DNA from: Pseudoalteromonas gelatinilytica
GTDB lineage: Bacteria > Pseudomonadota > Gammaproteobacteria > Enterobacterales > Alteromonadaceae
Length of the DNA stretch: 64,000 nt
NCBI RefSeq assembly: GCF_001641615.1
Contig: NZ_LRRU01000017.1
Coordinates: 124,001 to 188,000 of the forward strand
Direction: 5' to 3'
Each line of letters starts with the position of its first letter. Within the stretch, counting starts at the first letter, position 1. Shown one piece after another: positions 21,212-30,029 of this stretch. The notes below the pieces were generated by a model, which saw only the letters and a list, made by a program, of their open reading frames with translations, did not search any database and was not told the DNA's origin. The position numbers were made by a program, and so were the translations under genes.

Positions 21212-21225
21212 ATCTAGTTTAACAA

Positions 21226-21438
21226 CTAAACGTATACGTTTACGTTGTTACCTAGTGTCGCAGTTACCGACTTAGCAGGTGTTTGTGCAGCACTGGTATT
21301 CATTGCTGCGCCTTCGATAAGTGCAAGTGCCGCAGCACCATCAGCCTTTTGCTGTTTTTTAGCAAGCGATGCGCTGTAAACTTCTGCGCTTTCGCCACCG
21401 CCACTCATCGCTGGTAAGCTTGATCCTGATATATTCAT
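21226..21438 (-). CDS. YjfB-like small protein
   Basis: The 70-residue protein has an alanine-rich central helix (KKQQKADGAAALALIEGA) and ends LGNNVNVYV, resembling the LGxxIDVxx end of the YjfB family (described as putative motility proteins in Bacillus). The family link is by recollection of the pattern and is tentative; the function is unknown. The MITE ends 15 bp from its stop, and the 3' flank was therefore altered by that insertion. Confidence 0.6.
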   Translation of the reverse strand: MNISGSSLPAMSGGGESAEVYSASLAKKQQKADGAAALALIEGAAMNTSAAQTPAKSVTATLGNNVNVYV

Positions 21439-21510
21439 AGTTCATTACCTGACTTTTTATGACAATCCACGTACTATATCGGCATTGCAGTCTAAAGCTT
21501 TAGGAAAAAA

Positions 21511-21801
21511 ATGGATTCAATTATTGAACAACTCAATGCTAACCTAAAAATCGTTTATCGTCAGGCACTTGATGCTGATAAAAAATTAGATGATTTACAG
21601 CAGCAAGGCCATGGCAAATTCACAGCCTTATTTGCAAAAGATGCTGGCTTTGATTTTGAAGCAAAACGCTTTAAACCTTACGTTCTTGATGTTGCTGCTG
21701 ATGTAGAAAGCTTAAGCAACGACGGTATGGACGAAGAAAAACTGAAAAAAACCGTTATTAAACTGCAGCAGTTACTACAACTGTTAGCGACGTTTAAGTA
21801 A
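21511..21801 (+). CDS. Hypothetical helical protein
   Basis: The 96-residue protein is almost entirely alpha-helical and charged, with heptad-like leucines at both ends (IIEQLNANLKIVYRQAL; LKKTVIKLQQLLQLL). It has no signal peptide, membrane segment or motif I recognise. An RBS-like AGGAAAAAA precedes the ATG. It stands alone between divergent yjfB-like and DUF3016 genes. Protein-protein interaction is plausible from its composition, but no function can be assigned. Confidence 0.65.
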   Translation: MDSIIEQLNANLKIVYRQALDADKKLDDLQQQGHGKFTALFAKDAGFDFEAKRFKPYVLDVAADVESLSNDGMDEEKLKKTVIKLQQLLQLLATFK

Positions 21802-21856
21802 CGTAGAAGCCTCTATTTATTATAAATAGAGGCTATCGCGCGAAATAAATTTCACG

Positions 21857-21925
21857 CCTACATGTGGGAGCAGCCTTATCCAAGCATTGTTTTCGGCGTT
21901 AAAACGCCTCCCACGTTGCAGGTCT
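21857..21925. repeat. Inverted-repeat extragenic element
   Basis: ACATGTGGGAG at the left and CTCCCACGTTG at the right frame about 70 bp of non-coding sequence between two genes. The pattern resembles REP-type elements carrying a GTGGGAG motif, but only one copy is visible here. Confidence 0.35.
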
Positions 21926-21979
21926 TTTACAAGACCCACAAACATCACAGTTCAACTTTAAACTGACGGCTGACAGCTA

Positions 21980-22483
21980 TCATTCACCCAGATTTAACGA
22001 CGGCAGTAGCTCGTCTTCAAACCAATCAGTGATTAGGCGCTTGTCGTAGTAATAGGCTTCATCGCGACCCATTTTCATGCGATCCATGAAGCCCATGTCC
22101 TTAAGCTTTACATCATTAGCTTCGCTTATCACTTTACCGTCTTTATCGGTAATCGAATAATTTAGGTCGATACGTGGGAAATAAATTGGTTTGATGATGC
22201 GCAATTCATTCATCGTACCAAAACGCACATCACCCGCTAGATCAAGCTCCGTCACTTCAACATTGAAGGTGTAGCCTTCAGGTAGTTTTTCAGCAAGCTT
22301 GTTAAAGTGTTTTTCAAAATTCTTCGCCACATTTTTATGAAATGAACCTTTCGGTGAGTTGTTGCCAGGTTCAACATCGCGGTAATCGTTAAAGTCATGC
22401 CATTTAACTTTTGCCTCTCCTGCGTGAGCAAAAGCAGGTAGTGCAATGATCATTGCTAAGGCAATTTTTTTTACTGTATTCAT
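21980..22483 (-). CDS. DUF3016 domain protein, exported
   Basis: From the ATG at 22481-22483 (GGAG upstream) the protein is 167 residues with a cleavable signal (MNTVKKIALAMIIALPAFAHA). The mature part begins AKVKWHDFNDYRDVEPGN and contains the DUF3016 pattern around VTELDLAGDVRFG and DNWFED-like LITDWFEDELL. It is a periplasmic protein of unknown role, common in Alteromonadales. There is no operon partner. Confidence 0.82.
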   Translation of the reverse strand: MNTVKKIALAMIIALPAFAHAGEAKVKWHDFNDYRDVEPGNNSPKGSFHKNVAKNFEKHFNKLAEKLPEGYTFNVEVTELDLAGDVRFGTMNELRIIKPIYFPRIDLNYSITDKDGKVISEANDVKLKDMGFMDRMKMGRDEAYYYDKRLITDWFEDELLPSLNLGE

Positions 22484-22713
22484 CTGTTTCTCCACTTAAC
22501 AGGTATAGCTAATGATTAAATTTTAGCTGCTGACAATTAACTATAGCTTAATATCTAAACACTTAGGTGTAACCAATATGGTGCAAAATGTAATCAAAAA
22601 CAAGCGATTCATATTTTTGCTTTATTGCTATAAGTCACAATTTATTCATGTAATTTAGGCCGAAATGTGATGAAATAAGGCTAATTCAACCAGGTATAGT
22701 TCATGGATATTAT

Positions 22714-23727
22714 ATGACCATTTTAGTCACCGGCGGAGCCGGATACATCGGTTCTCACACCGTATTAGAGTTAATACAACAAGGTACTGACGTTGTTGTA
22801 CTCGATAACTTAAGCAATTCATCAAATGAGTCATTGGCTCGCGTAAAACAAATCACGGGTAAAGACGTCACGTTTTATCAAGGTGACATTTTAGATAGGG
22901 CCTGCTTAGACAAAATCTTCAGTGAACACACAATTGATAGTGTTATTCACTTCGCTGGTTTAAAAGCGGTTGGTGAATCGGTTGTAAAACCTATCGAGTA
23001 TTATCAAAACAACGTACAAGGTACATTGACTCTGGTTGATGCTATGCGTGATGCTGGCGTGTTTAAGTTAGTATTTAGCTCATCAGCAACCGTATACGGT
23101 GACCCTGCAAGCCTGCCAATTCGTGAAGACTTCCCAGTTGGCGGTACAACTAACCCGTATGGCACATCAAAGCTTATGGTTGAAATGATGCTGCAAGATA
23201 TCGCAAAATCAGATGAACGCTTTGCCTTTGTTATCTTACGTTACTTTAACCCTGTCGGCGCTCATGAATCTGGCCTTATCGGTGAAGACCCTAACGGTAT
23301 TCCTAACAACTTATTACCTTATATTTCGCAAGTCGCTGTGGGTAAGCTAGAAAAGCTAGGTGTATTTGGGGATGACTACGATACTGTAGATGGTACAGGT
23401 GTTCGTGACTATATCCATGTCGTCGATTTAGCATTAGGTCACTTAAAAGCACTTAACCGAATTGCAAGTGATACAGGTGCGCACGTATTTAACCTTGGCA
23501 CAGGTAATGGTTACTCAGTACTACAAATGGTTACCGCTTTTGAGAAAGCCAGCGGTCAAGCTGTACCATACCAAATTTCGCCGCGCCGAGCGGGCGATAT
23601 TGCAGCTTGCTACGCAGCTCCAGAAAAAGCGCTGAACGAGCTTGGTTGGCAAGCAGAGCGTGGTATCGATGAGATGATGCAAGATACATGGCGCTGGCAA
23701 AGCAATAACCCGAACGGTTACAAATAG
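22714..23727 (+). CDS. galE: UDP-glucose 4-epimerase
   Basis: The 337-residue extended short-chain dehydrogenase has NAD-binding [10 protein letters not shown], catalytic [10 protein letters not shown], and the YGTSK Tyr-Lys pair. [12 protein letters not shown] and [11 protein letters not shown] are the UDP-sugar-binding segments. It interconverts UDP-glucose and UDP-galactose for surface polysaccharide or Leloir metabolism; no other gal genes are in the window. A terminator follows at 23744-23768. Confidence 0.97.
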   Translation: MTILVTGGAGYIGSHTVLELIQQGTDVVVLDNLSNSSNESLARVKQITGKDVTFYQGDILDRACLDKIFSEHTIDSVIHFAGLKAVGESVVKPIEYYQNNVQGTLTLVDAMRDAGVFKLVFSSSATVYGDPASLPIREDFPVGGTTNPYGTSKLMVEMMLQDIAKSDERFAFVILRYFNPVGAHESGLIGEDPNGIPNNLLPYISQVAVGKLEKLGVFGDDYDTVDGTGVRDYIHVVDLALGHLKALNRIASDTGAHVFNLGTGNGYSVLQMVTAFEKASGQAVPYQISPRRAGDIAACYAAPEKALNELGWQAERGIDEMMQDTWRWQSNNPNGYK

Positions 23728-23743
23728 TCAAAATCATTATAAG

Positions 23744-23768
23744 GCCGATGTTCACACATCGGCTTTTT
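23744..23768 (+). terminator. Terminator of galE
   Basis: The 7-bp stem GCCGATG/CATCGGC is followed by TTTTT on the plus strand. Confidence 0.75.
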
Positions 23769-23898
23769 AATTTAATGAAGCTTTCTTAAGCTGCGCAATA
23801 CCCCAGAAAAGTATCCCTGCCCCCGTGCACGATAAGAAAAAGAACAACCCTAAGCCGACAGGCGATCCCCAAAACAAAATACTGTATAAAACTTCCAT
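23767..23898 (-). CDS. Small single-pass membrane protein, 43 residues
   Basis: The minus strand encodes MEVLYSILFWGSPVGLGLFF, continuing through a second hydrophobic stretch to a basic tail (QLKKASLN). AAAGGATATAGAG precedes the ATG at 23896-23898 with good spacing. Two hydrophobic stretches broken by SCTGAG suggest one long or two short inner-membrane helices. I do not recognise the family. The clean RBS, the composition and the fit of the stop to the galE terminator make a real gene likely. Confidence 0.6.
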   Translation of the reverse strand: MEVLYSILFWGSPVGLGLFFFLSCTGAGILFWGIAQLKKASLN

Positions 23899-23963
23899 CT
23901 CTATATCCTTTATTATTATTCGAATAGTAAGTTATATAAGTTTTAGGAACAGCTCGTCAAGTT

Positions 23964-24080
23964 ATACCAATCCGCTTAATTAAGTAGTCTATTTTGAGGC
24001 AATAAAACCTAGTTGATAACAAGGCAAAAATTTCGTTATTTAGTTGTTCTAAATGATTAAGTATTATTGCGGGTTGGTAT
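23964..24080. repeat. MITE-like dispersed repeat, short form
   Basis: The 117-bp element has terminal inverted repeats ATACCAATCCGC and GCGGGTTGGTAT. It is the same element as 19163-19323 but lacks about 45 bp of the centre. Non-coding. Confidence 0.78.
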
Positions 24081-24149
24081 TAAAGCGATTCCTTTTATAA
24101 AAGCGCTTAGCCAAGGTATGGCGGATTAATATTTCATGCCAGTAAAAAT

Positions 24150-24174
24150 TAAGCCTGCACTATATGCAGGCTTA
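24150..24174 (-). terminator. Terminator of the PKD-repeat lipoprotein gene
   Basis: The stem TAAGCCTGCA/TGCAGGCTTA with a short loop lies 12 bp beyond the stop of the neighbouring minus-strand gene. Confidence 0.6.
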
Positions 24175-24185
24175 ATTATAAATCA

Positions 24186-26636
24186 CTAACCGCCGGGGCC
24201 ACCTCGACCACCGCCACCACCTGGGCCAGTTTGCCCTCCTAACTGAGTAACAACATCAGTAAGAGTAAATGACTCTGACAAACTTGCTCCGTCTAATGAG
24301 AACTCCCCTGAAGTATACAAACCATTAAAGCTTTCGCCGTCACTCACACTGCCGCCAGCATAAATATCGTAGCTTGCAGACAAGCTCAATTTAGCACTTG
24401 AATAGAGTATGGTCGCAACTTGTTTAGGCACTAAAAAAGTAAGCGCTTCGTCTTGTGATTCTGAGCGAATATGTAAAATGCTATCTTTGGCTACCCCATC
24501 GAGCACGATGCTATTTTGCGTGCTTTCGGTTGAGCTTGGTAAACTTGTGGTTCCACCGAGCCCAAGAATTGTGCCCCCTGTGAACTTAATCGTGTTGCTA
24601 TCTGCATCGATCCCTGCTTCTGGTGCACTGCTACCAATCGCTATCAGAACACCACCGGTGATAGTAATTTCGCCATTTGAGTCAACCGAGTCATTTGAAC
24701 TGCTATACGCGTAGATCTGACCGCCATTAATATAAATCATATCGCCTGCATTTATAGCATCGTCATACGCGTTGATCTCAAATTGCCCATCGTTAATGGT
24801 TATTTCACTTTTCGCTTCAATTCCTTCACCTTCTGAGGTTGTTATCGTAAAAGTGCCGCCATTAATCGTTACATTAGGAGTGATTGACTCATCCGGCTCG
24901 TCTTCTTCGCTAATATCATAAGATGCAGCAATACCATCATCTAGCACGTCAATATTAAAGACTCCATCATTGATAATAATGTAGCCCTCAGATGCATCAA
25001 TACCGTCGCTTTGTGCTGCAAGCGTAAAACTACCGCCATCCGCAATAAAATAATCATTGGTATGAATGGCATCTTTTACTGCGTCAGTCACAATAATAGT
25101 GCCATCACGTACACGGATATAATCATCACTGACAATCCCGTGCTTGTAATTAGCCGTCACGGTTAACTCACCTGAGCCACTAAAAATCAGTTGCCCTTCA
25201 CTAAAAAAGGTCGCTTTAGCGTCTTCATCGTCAGGAATATCTGAATACGTTGTACCGTCGATAAGAGAGCTCTCACCTTCTAAAATGACGAACACCGTTT
25301 TTTTAGACTGAATATTAATGGCAGGGCCATCACTATTTACAAGCTCAAGATATGATAAACCCAGTTTAAATTTATTATCACTATAGATCTTTAATGAGCC
25401 CTCAGTGCTCGAGCCCGCGACGTCATACGCAACTCCCGAGATGGTTGCCACAACAGTCACATCAGCACCATCAACACTAATCTCAACACCATTGTCTTCA
25501 AACGGATTTGTTACCGACACGCTGGTATCGGCATAACTAATGATAACAGTGCCATCAAAGCTAGCATTTTCAACGAGGTCGTCTTCATCTTCACCTGTGT
25601 TGTCAGTATCTCCTTCTGCGGCTCCTGACGGGTTGTAGTCTAAAATGGTAATGGTATCTGCAGATGATGTACTCGTGGTCGCTGTAATAACTACCGTATC
25701 AGCAGTACTATTTTGCGAGCCATCATTAACGATTAATTGAATGGTATAAACACCGTCTAAATCAGTTGTGAATGAGGGGGATACCGTTGTTGCATTCGTT
25801 AATTCAGCTTCACTGTCTGTCGGAGTTGATAACAATGACCATTGATAAGTAAGTGTATCGCCGTCTTCATCGCTACTTGATGAACCATCTAAGGTCACCT
25901 CAGCTCCAGTTTCAACGCTTTGACTGTCGCCCGCTTCCGCTATGGGCGCGGTATTAGTTGCAGCTGTCGATGAGGCAGTAATTGTCACTGTATCTGCACT
26001 GCTCGACTCTGCCCCATCATTCACTATTAACTGTACTTCATAGTCGCCATCGCTATCTGCAGTAAAAGTAGCAGAGACACTCGTTGCATTTGAGAGGGTT
26101 GCTTCGCTGCCTGATGGCATACTTACAAAAGACCATTGATAAGTTAATGTGTCATCATCGTCATCACTACTCGACGCGCCATTTAAAGTGACGAGCGTGC
26201 CCGTTTCAACAGTTTGATCAGTACCAGCATCGGCTTCAGGTGCTGTATTTTCAACGCTAGTGGTACTTGCCGTGATAGTAACCGTATCTGCACTACTTGT
26301 GTCTTCACCATCGCTTACAACAAGCTGTACTTGGTAGCTCCCCACTACATCTGTAGTAAAAGTAGCAGATGCGCTGGTTGCATTTGCAAGACTGGCGGAG
26401 CTGTCCGAAGGTACGCTAACAAAAGACCATTGATAGGTTAACGTGTCACCATCTTCATCACTACTTGATGAGCCATCTAACGTAACCAATGTGCCCGCTT
26501 CGACACTTTGATCGACCCCTGCAATCGCAATAGGCGCCGAATTCACCGTTTCTTGATTGTCTGAGCCACTGTCACCACAGGCAACTAAGCTCAGCATAAT
26601 GATCGATAAAAGCAAACATTTCACAACATGTGTCAT
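24186..26636 (-). CDS. Surface lipoprotein with three PKD-like repeats and a DUF4353 (carbohydrate-binding) domain
   Basis: The 816-residue protein has a lipobox (MLSLVACGD, Cys at about 20), followed by three tandem repeats of about 95 residues (about 30-320), each with a PIA(I/E)AG-D/S-QSVE start, LDGSSSSDEDGDTLTYQWS and a DTVTITAS end. Residues about 330-790 form repeated beta-helix-like turns (SDGIDASEGYIIINDG, DDGIAASYD, GEGIEAKSEI) typical of DUF4353. The C-terminus is a Gly-rich tail (GPGGGGGRGGPGG). It is probably exposed on the outer membrane and adhesive or sugar-binding; a partner such as CotH is not adjacent. Confidence 0.85.
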   Translation of the reverse strand: MTHVVKCLLLSIIMLSLVACGDSGSDNQETVNSAPIAIAGVDQSVEAGTLVTLDGSSSSDEDGDTLTYQWSFVSVPSDSSASLANATSASATFTTDVVGSYQVQLVVSDGEDTSSADTVTITASTTSVENTAPEADAGTDQTVETGTLVTLNGASSSDDDDDTLTYQWSFVSMPSGSEATLSNATSVSATFTADSDGDYEVQLIVNDGAESSSADTVTITASSTAATNTAPIAEAGDSQSVETGAEVTLDGSSSSDEDGDTLTYQWSLLSTPTDSEAELTNATTVSPSFTTDLDGVYTIQLIVNDGSQNSTADTVVITATTSTSSADTITILDYNPSGAAEGDTDNTGEDEDDLVENASFDGTVIISYADTSVSVTNPFEDNGVEISVDGADVTVVATISGVAYDVAGSSTEGSLKIYSDNKFKLGLSYLELVNSDGPAINIQSKKTVFVILEGESSLIDGTTYSDIPDDEDAKATFFSEGQLIFSGSGELTVTANYKHGIVSDDYIRVRDGTIIVTDAVKDAIHTNDYFIADGGSFTLAAQSDGIDASEGYIIINDGVFNIDVLDDGIAASYDISEEDEPDESITPNVTINGGTFTITTSEGEGIEAKSEITINDGQFEINAYDDAINAGDMIYINGGQIYAYSSSNDSVDSNGEITITGGVLIAIGSSAPEAGIDADSNTIKFTGGTILGLGGTTSLPSSTESTQNSIVLDGVAKDSILHIRSESQDEALTFLVPKQVATILYSSAKLSLSASYDIYAGGSVSDGESFNGLYTSGEFSLDGASLSESFTLTDVVTQLGGQTGPGGGGGRGGPGG

Positions 26637-26787
26637 AAATACTCCCTATATCTCAGTATTGACATAGGTGTATTTTTAGCCAGTTACAGGGCGCTCTACT
26701 ATAGGTCGGGAGGCATCTTTATTGTATAAGCACAATACTTCCACACTATAAACACAATTTGGCCACCTCAAGTAGCAACGCCGCTCA

Positions 26788-27357
26788 TCAGCGCATCGCT
26801 TGAATACTCTCAAGCGCTACAGCTAGCTGTGCTTTTAGTTTTTTATAGCGTACATAAACAGCCAGCATGATAATACCATTTATACCCAGCTGGATGAGCC
26901 ATAGGCTGTATGTTTTAAACATAACTATATTAAACAAGGCAACGACAAGCAAAGCGCACCAAAGCACAACGCAGCCAATAAAACTCACATGCCAGTAATG
27001 AACTTGGTGCTTCAGCTGGTTTTCTTTAAAATTAAGCATTGCATTAACGTCTAGTGTTTCTGCCTGCCAAAGCTTTCGTCTTAAGCGGTATGACCAAATC
27101 CCAAAGCCTAAAGGAATAGGCACTAATAGCGCAAACATAATGGTTTCATAGGTATTTTTTGCCTCAAACAACATGGCGTAAATACAAAATACGGTTACCA
27201 CAACACCTAAAAATGAGTCGATTATCCCTTTTAGTTTTAACTTAGCTCGCGACTTTTGCGTTTGTGCTATTAACGCTGCACTATCCACTTTCGGCGTTGC
27301 TTGCACAAATGCCTGCTGCCACTTAGCTAATTGATCATCTGCTTCGAATTTATCCAC
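26788..27357 (-). CDS. Membrane protein of the ECF-sigma locus, putative anti-sigma-like
   Basis: The 189-residue protein has an N-terminal soluble part (about 45 residues, FEADDQLAKWQQAF) and four hydrophobic helices in two pairs (SFLGVVVTVFCIYAML and following; HVSFIGCVVLWCALLVVAL and following). It starts 5 bp after the sigma-factor stop, so it is co-transcribed. Position after an ECF sigma gene suggests anti-sigma or sensor function, but there is no zinc-binding HxxxCxxC motif, so this is inference. Confidence 0.7.
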   Translation of the reverse strand: MDKFEADDQLAKWQQAFVQATPKVDSAALIAQTQKSRAKLKLKGIIDSFLGVVVTVFCIYAMLFEAKNTYETIMFALLVPIPLGFGIWSYRLRRKLWQAETLDVNAMLNFKENQLKHQVHYWHVSFIGCVVLWCALLVVALFNIVMFKTYSLWLIQLGINGIIMLAVYVRYKKLKAQLAVALESIQAMR

Positions 27358-27362
27358 TTTAT

Positions 27363-27866
27363 TTACTCCATTAGGCTCGCAAGTTGTTGCCTTGCTCTAC
27401 TTGAACGTTTAGCAACCGCGTCCTCAGACAGCCCCAGCGTTTGAGCTATCTCACTTTGATTAAACCCTTCAAGCTGCAAAGCAAGCACCTGCCTATATTT
27501 CAGCGTTAATTTACGAAGGGCAGCCATTAAATCTAAACTGTCGTCTGGTGATTTATGCGCACTTAAGGCTTGGGTGTAATCAATACTTTCAGAGCTTGCC
27601 ACCTCTTTGCGGTTTTGCTCTTTTATCACATGATCAACCGCTTTATTGTGAGCTATTCGGGCAATATAGGTTTTTATACTGGCATCGCCCCGAAAGGCAA
27701 CATCGGGTGATGAGTCATTACTTTCAAAAGCGCGCCAAACAGCCAACGACATCTCTTGAACTAGCTCATCTTGTAGCGCTTGATTGATCTCGTAGGTTGC
27801 AGCAACACGCGCCAACAGCGGCGCGTATTCATTCAGCAATGTGTTTATTTGAACATCAGTTTTCAC
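27363..27866 (-). CDS. ECF-family RNA polymerase sigma factor
   Basis: The 167-residue protein has region 2 (DELVQEMSLAVWRAFES, FRGDASIKTYIARIAHNKAVDHV) with the -10-recognising helix, and region 4 (LTLKYRQVLALQLEGFNQSEIAQTLGLSEDAVAKRSSRARQQL) with a helix-turn-helix. It lacks the sigma-1.1 and sigma-3 domains, as ECF factors do. It is second in a three-gene minus-strand group between two membrane proteins. The regulon is unknown; autoregulation of the cluster would be typical. Confidence 0.92.
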   Translation of the reverse strand: MKTDVQINTLLNEYAPLLARVAATYEINQALQDELVQEMSLAVWRAFESNDSSPDVAFRGDASIKTYIARIAHNKAVDHVIKEQNRKEVASSESIDYTQALSAHKSPDDSLDLMAALRKLTLKYRQVLALQLEGFNQSEIAQTLGLSEDAVAKRSSRARQQLASLME

Positions 27867-27887
27867 TGTACTTCCATGTTTTTATTA

Positions 27888-28595
27888 TTATTTAAACAAA
27901 CGAGTATAGGCACAAAAGTAGGTACATGCTAACACCGGCCCTACCAACAACATAGGTAAAAGATTATAAGGGGCAGCAAAGGTAACAAGCATATTAATCA
28001 AACAAAGCATGCTTAATGGTTTAATCACCTTTAGTGCCGTTGTAATGCTCTCTTTAACAGCTGCACTAAGCGAAGCATTGTTTAAAAGTAATAGAGGAAC
28101 CACAAACATAAGCAACATATTTACAGGAACAATTGATACAAACATGACCCCAACGCGCCAGCGTTCAACATCAACAAACTGACCAGACAATAATGCCGAT
28201 AACTGCTCACTACCAATCAAAGTACTCCCTACTGCAAATTGCACCAGCGCCAGTAAAATACCAACAACCGACCACACGGCAACTCGCCCCCACTTCGCCC
28301 ATGTTGCATTATGCTTAAATGAAAAACCTTGCTGATTATTCAGGTTAAACAACAAAGGCCACACCGTTGCCATTAACATAGGCGCTAACCATTTAGATAC
28401 GGTTAAACCTGTAGGTGCAGGCAATAGCTGCACTAAACCAGGCAAAATGGCGAACAGCGTCATAAGTAAAAAAAGTTTAAACGGTGCTTTTTTAAATAAC
28501 CCCCACCCTTCTTTTAACCAAAGAGCCGCATCACTAAATGGTGCATTCGTTGAATCAAGTTTTAGCGTATTCACAGTTGATGTTGTAGTCGTCAT
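27888..28595 (-). CDS. Integral membrane protein, BPSS1780-like
   Basis: From the ATG at 28593-28595 (AAAGGACAAACTC upstream) the protein is 235 residues with about six hydrophobic helices. It begins ALWLKEGWGLFKKAPFKLFLL, the opening pattern of BPSS1780-type proteins (GWxxFxxxP). The transport or structural role is unknown. The ECF sigma gene starts 21 bp downstream, so this is the first gene of the operon. It is the last core gene before the island; its promoter region runs up to the tRNA-Ile2 3' fragment. Confidence 0.75.
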   Translation of the reverse strand: MTTTTSTVNTLKLDSTNAPFSDAALWLKEGWGLFKKAPFKLFLLMTLFAILPGLVQLLPAPTGLTVSKWLAPMLMATVWPLLFNLNNQQGFSFKHNATWAKWGRVAVWSVVGILLALVQFAVGSTLIGSEQLSALLSGQFVDVERWRVGVMFVSIVPVNMLLMFVVPLLLLNNASLSAAVKESITTALKVIKPLSMLCLINMLVTFAAPYNLLPMLLVGPVLACTYFCAYTRLFK

Positions 28596-28831
28596 GAGTT
28601 TGTCCTTTTCGTAAAAAATAGATACACAAGACACTGCCTATTACTACCACCGAATAGAACAACTTCGTGTCATTTGCAGCTATAGACGAGACAAACACAG
28701 AAAACCTGACAAAATATTTTTAAAAACTTAAAAATAATTTTATTTCATTGAATTTTAAGGATTAAAAAGAGGTGGAACGCAGCTATAAAAACAGCTGTAA
28801 GCTTTAATTTTGGATTTTTACAGTAAGAAAA

Positions 28832-28855
28832 TGGTGGCCCCTCCCAGACTTGAAC
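28832..28855 (-). pseudogene. 3' end of the split host tRNA-Ile2(CAU) gene (left island junction)
   Basis: Twenty-four bases on the minus strand (GTTCAAGTCTGGGAG...CCACCA) match exactly the T-loop-to-CCA end of the complete tRNA-Ile2 at 59419-59737. Immediately inward the sequence changes to the island terminal repeat. Joining this fragment to 59863-59919 across the shared GAAC restores a normal intron-less tRNA gene. Confidence 0.92.
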
Positions 28856-28857
28856 CG

Positions 28858-28868
28858 TTATGTGGTAT
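28858..28868. repeat. Left terminal inverted repeat of the island
   Basis: TTATGTGGTAT, perfectly complementary in inverted orientation to 59852-59862. It lies 2 bp inside the left tRNA fragment. Confidence 0.85.
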
Positions 28869-29068
28869 TAAAAGACTTAAAACCAATACTGACTGTAGCT
28901 AGCAAACAGTTCTGATGCATTGATTTAAGAAAGATGGGCACGTGTTTCTGAACTAAAGTTAAGTATGCACCAAAAGTGCGTACTTAACTTATAACGTTTG
29001 TAATTACCAATTTAATTGCTCACTTCATTAACTAGCAAACTTCTAAGACATTATGTTTTTTGGCTAGT

Positions 29069-29236
29069 CTAATTGCGCCTAATTTCAATTGCTTTTAGAG
29101 AACCAATTTTTCCTTCTGGCGAAATAGCTGTATACCGGGTACAAAAATTACCACTACTACCGGATGTAGTATTTATCATTTTACCTATTTTCCACCCAGA
29201 AGTAATAACTAGACCCTCAAGTGCTTTTGATGGCAT
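29069..29236 (-). CDS. Small ORF, 55 residues, possibly a remnant
   Basis: The minus strand encodes MPSKALEGLVITSGWKIGKM, followed by GSSGNFCTRYTAISPEGK and a stop after EIRRN. AGGGAGAAG lies about 9 bp upstream of the ATG. The Gly/Ser-rich loop followed by xxSLKAIEI resembles the nucleotide-binding N-lobe start of protein-kinase-like folds, which would make this a truncated N-terminus; that is only pattern resemblance. It is the leftmost gene-like feature of the island. Confidence 0.4.
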   Translation of the reverse strand: MPSKALEGLVITSGWKIGKMINTTSGSSGNFCTRYTAISPEGKIGSLKAIEIRRN

Positions 29237-29526
29237 CTTTAAATCTTCTCCCTGTTATATGCACATGATACATGTGAAGCTTCACATGATGTTTTATTTT
29301 CTTCTTTCAAGTAAATAAATTACTTAACAATAGATTTATAAAATATCTGAACACAATTTGCTTATGAAATCGATACATTAATTTTAATAGATTAGCTATC
29401 AAACACTATGAACAATTATATTTTTACAATAAGTTGTAATGAAAATATAGAATTGACAAAAGGTTACATCAAGGAAGGAGTAGGTCTAATATGAAAGGTT
29501 ACTGCTTTTGAGAAGATAAAATTCGT

Positions 29527-29973
29527 TTATGCTGTAAAGCCATAACGCAGCTTAGTAATAGCACTTTTTATCAATTCACGACCACGAATTGTATGAATAA
29601 CTGAATATGGTTTATGGCTATTAAATTGAATATGAGGTGTATTCAACCATTGATTCCAAATATCTATGCTATCAAAGTATGAAGTCCCGAAAGCACATAA
29701 TTTCGCAATTTCCATTAAATTTTCACTTACTTGTTTATCTAATCTATGCTCCATATTAAGTCTTAATTTTCTCTCTTTTGTACCTATAGCCTCAGCAAAA
29801 GCTCTTATCTCCCAACCAAGAATGTTGACGAAAGCATTCAGAGCATTCGGAGTGACTCCTAGTTCTACGAAAGCAATTTCAGCAAAGGGATCTGAATTAG
29901 CTGTTAATTTACCATCCGAGATTACAGTAATGAAATCTGGTATATTTTCGCAACGAGAATTAACATTCTTCAT
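29527..29973 (-). CDS. MbcA/ParS/Xre-type antitoxin-like protein (DUF2384-like), orphan
   Basis: The 148-residue protein has a middle segment (WEIRAFAEAIGTKERKL) like the helix-turn-helix of Xre/ParS antitoxins. The C-terminal WLNTPHIQFNSHKPYSVI, then GRELIKSAITKLRYG, matches the DUF2384 toxin-binding domain ending in the LxRIxYG motif. Such proteins normally neutralise an adjacent RES-domain toxin; none is next to it. It ends the minus-strand group that starts with gmtY, 57 bp after the helicase stop, so it might act as a regulator of the element rather than an antitoxin. Confidence 0.62.
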   Translation of the reverse strand: MKNVNSRCENIPDFITVISDGKLTANSDPFAEIAFVELGVTPNALNAFVNILGWEIRAFAEAIGTKERKLRLNMEHRLDKQVSENLMEIAKLCAFGTSYFDSIDIWNQWLNTPHIQFNSHKPYSVIHTIRGRELIKSAITKLRYGFTA

Positions 29974-30029
29974 TTATTTTACCTTTACCAATAAATTATC
30001 ATTAATGAATATGCGACATATCGAAAATA

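Noticed and set aside
29073..29318. 81-codon plus-strand ORF near the left island end
   Set aside because: Opposite the better-supported minus-strand ORF 29069-29236; no RBS.
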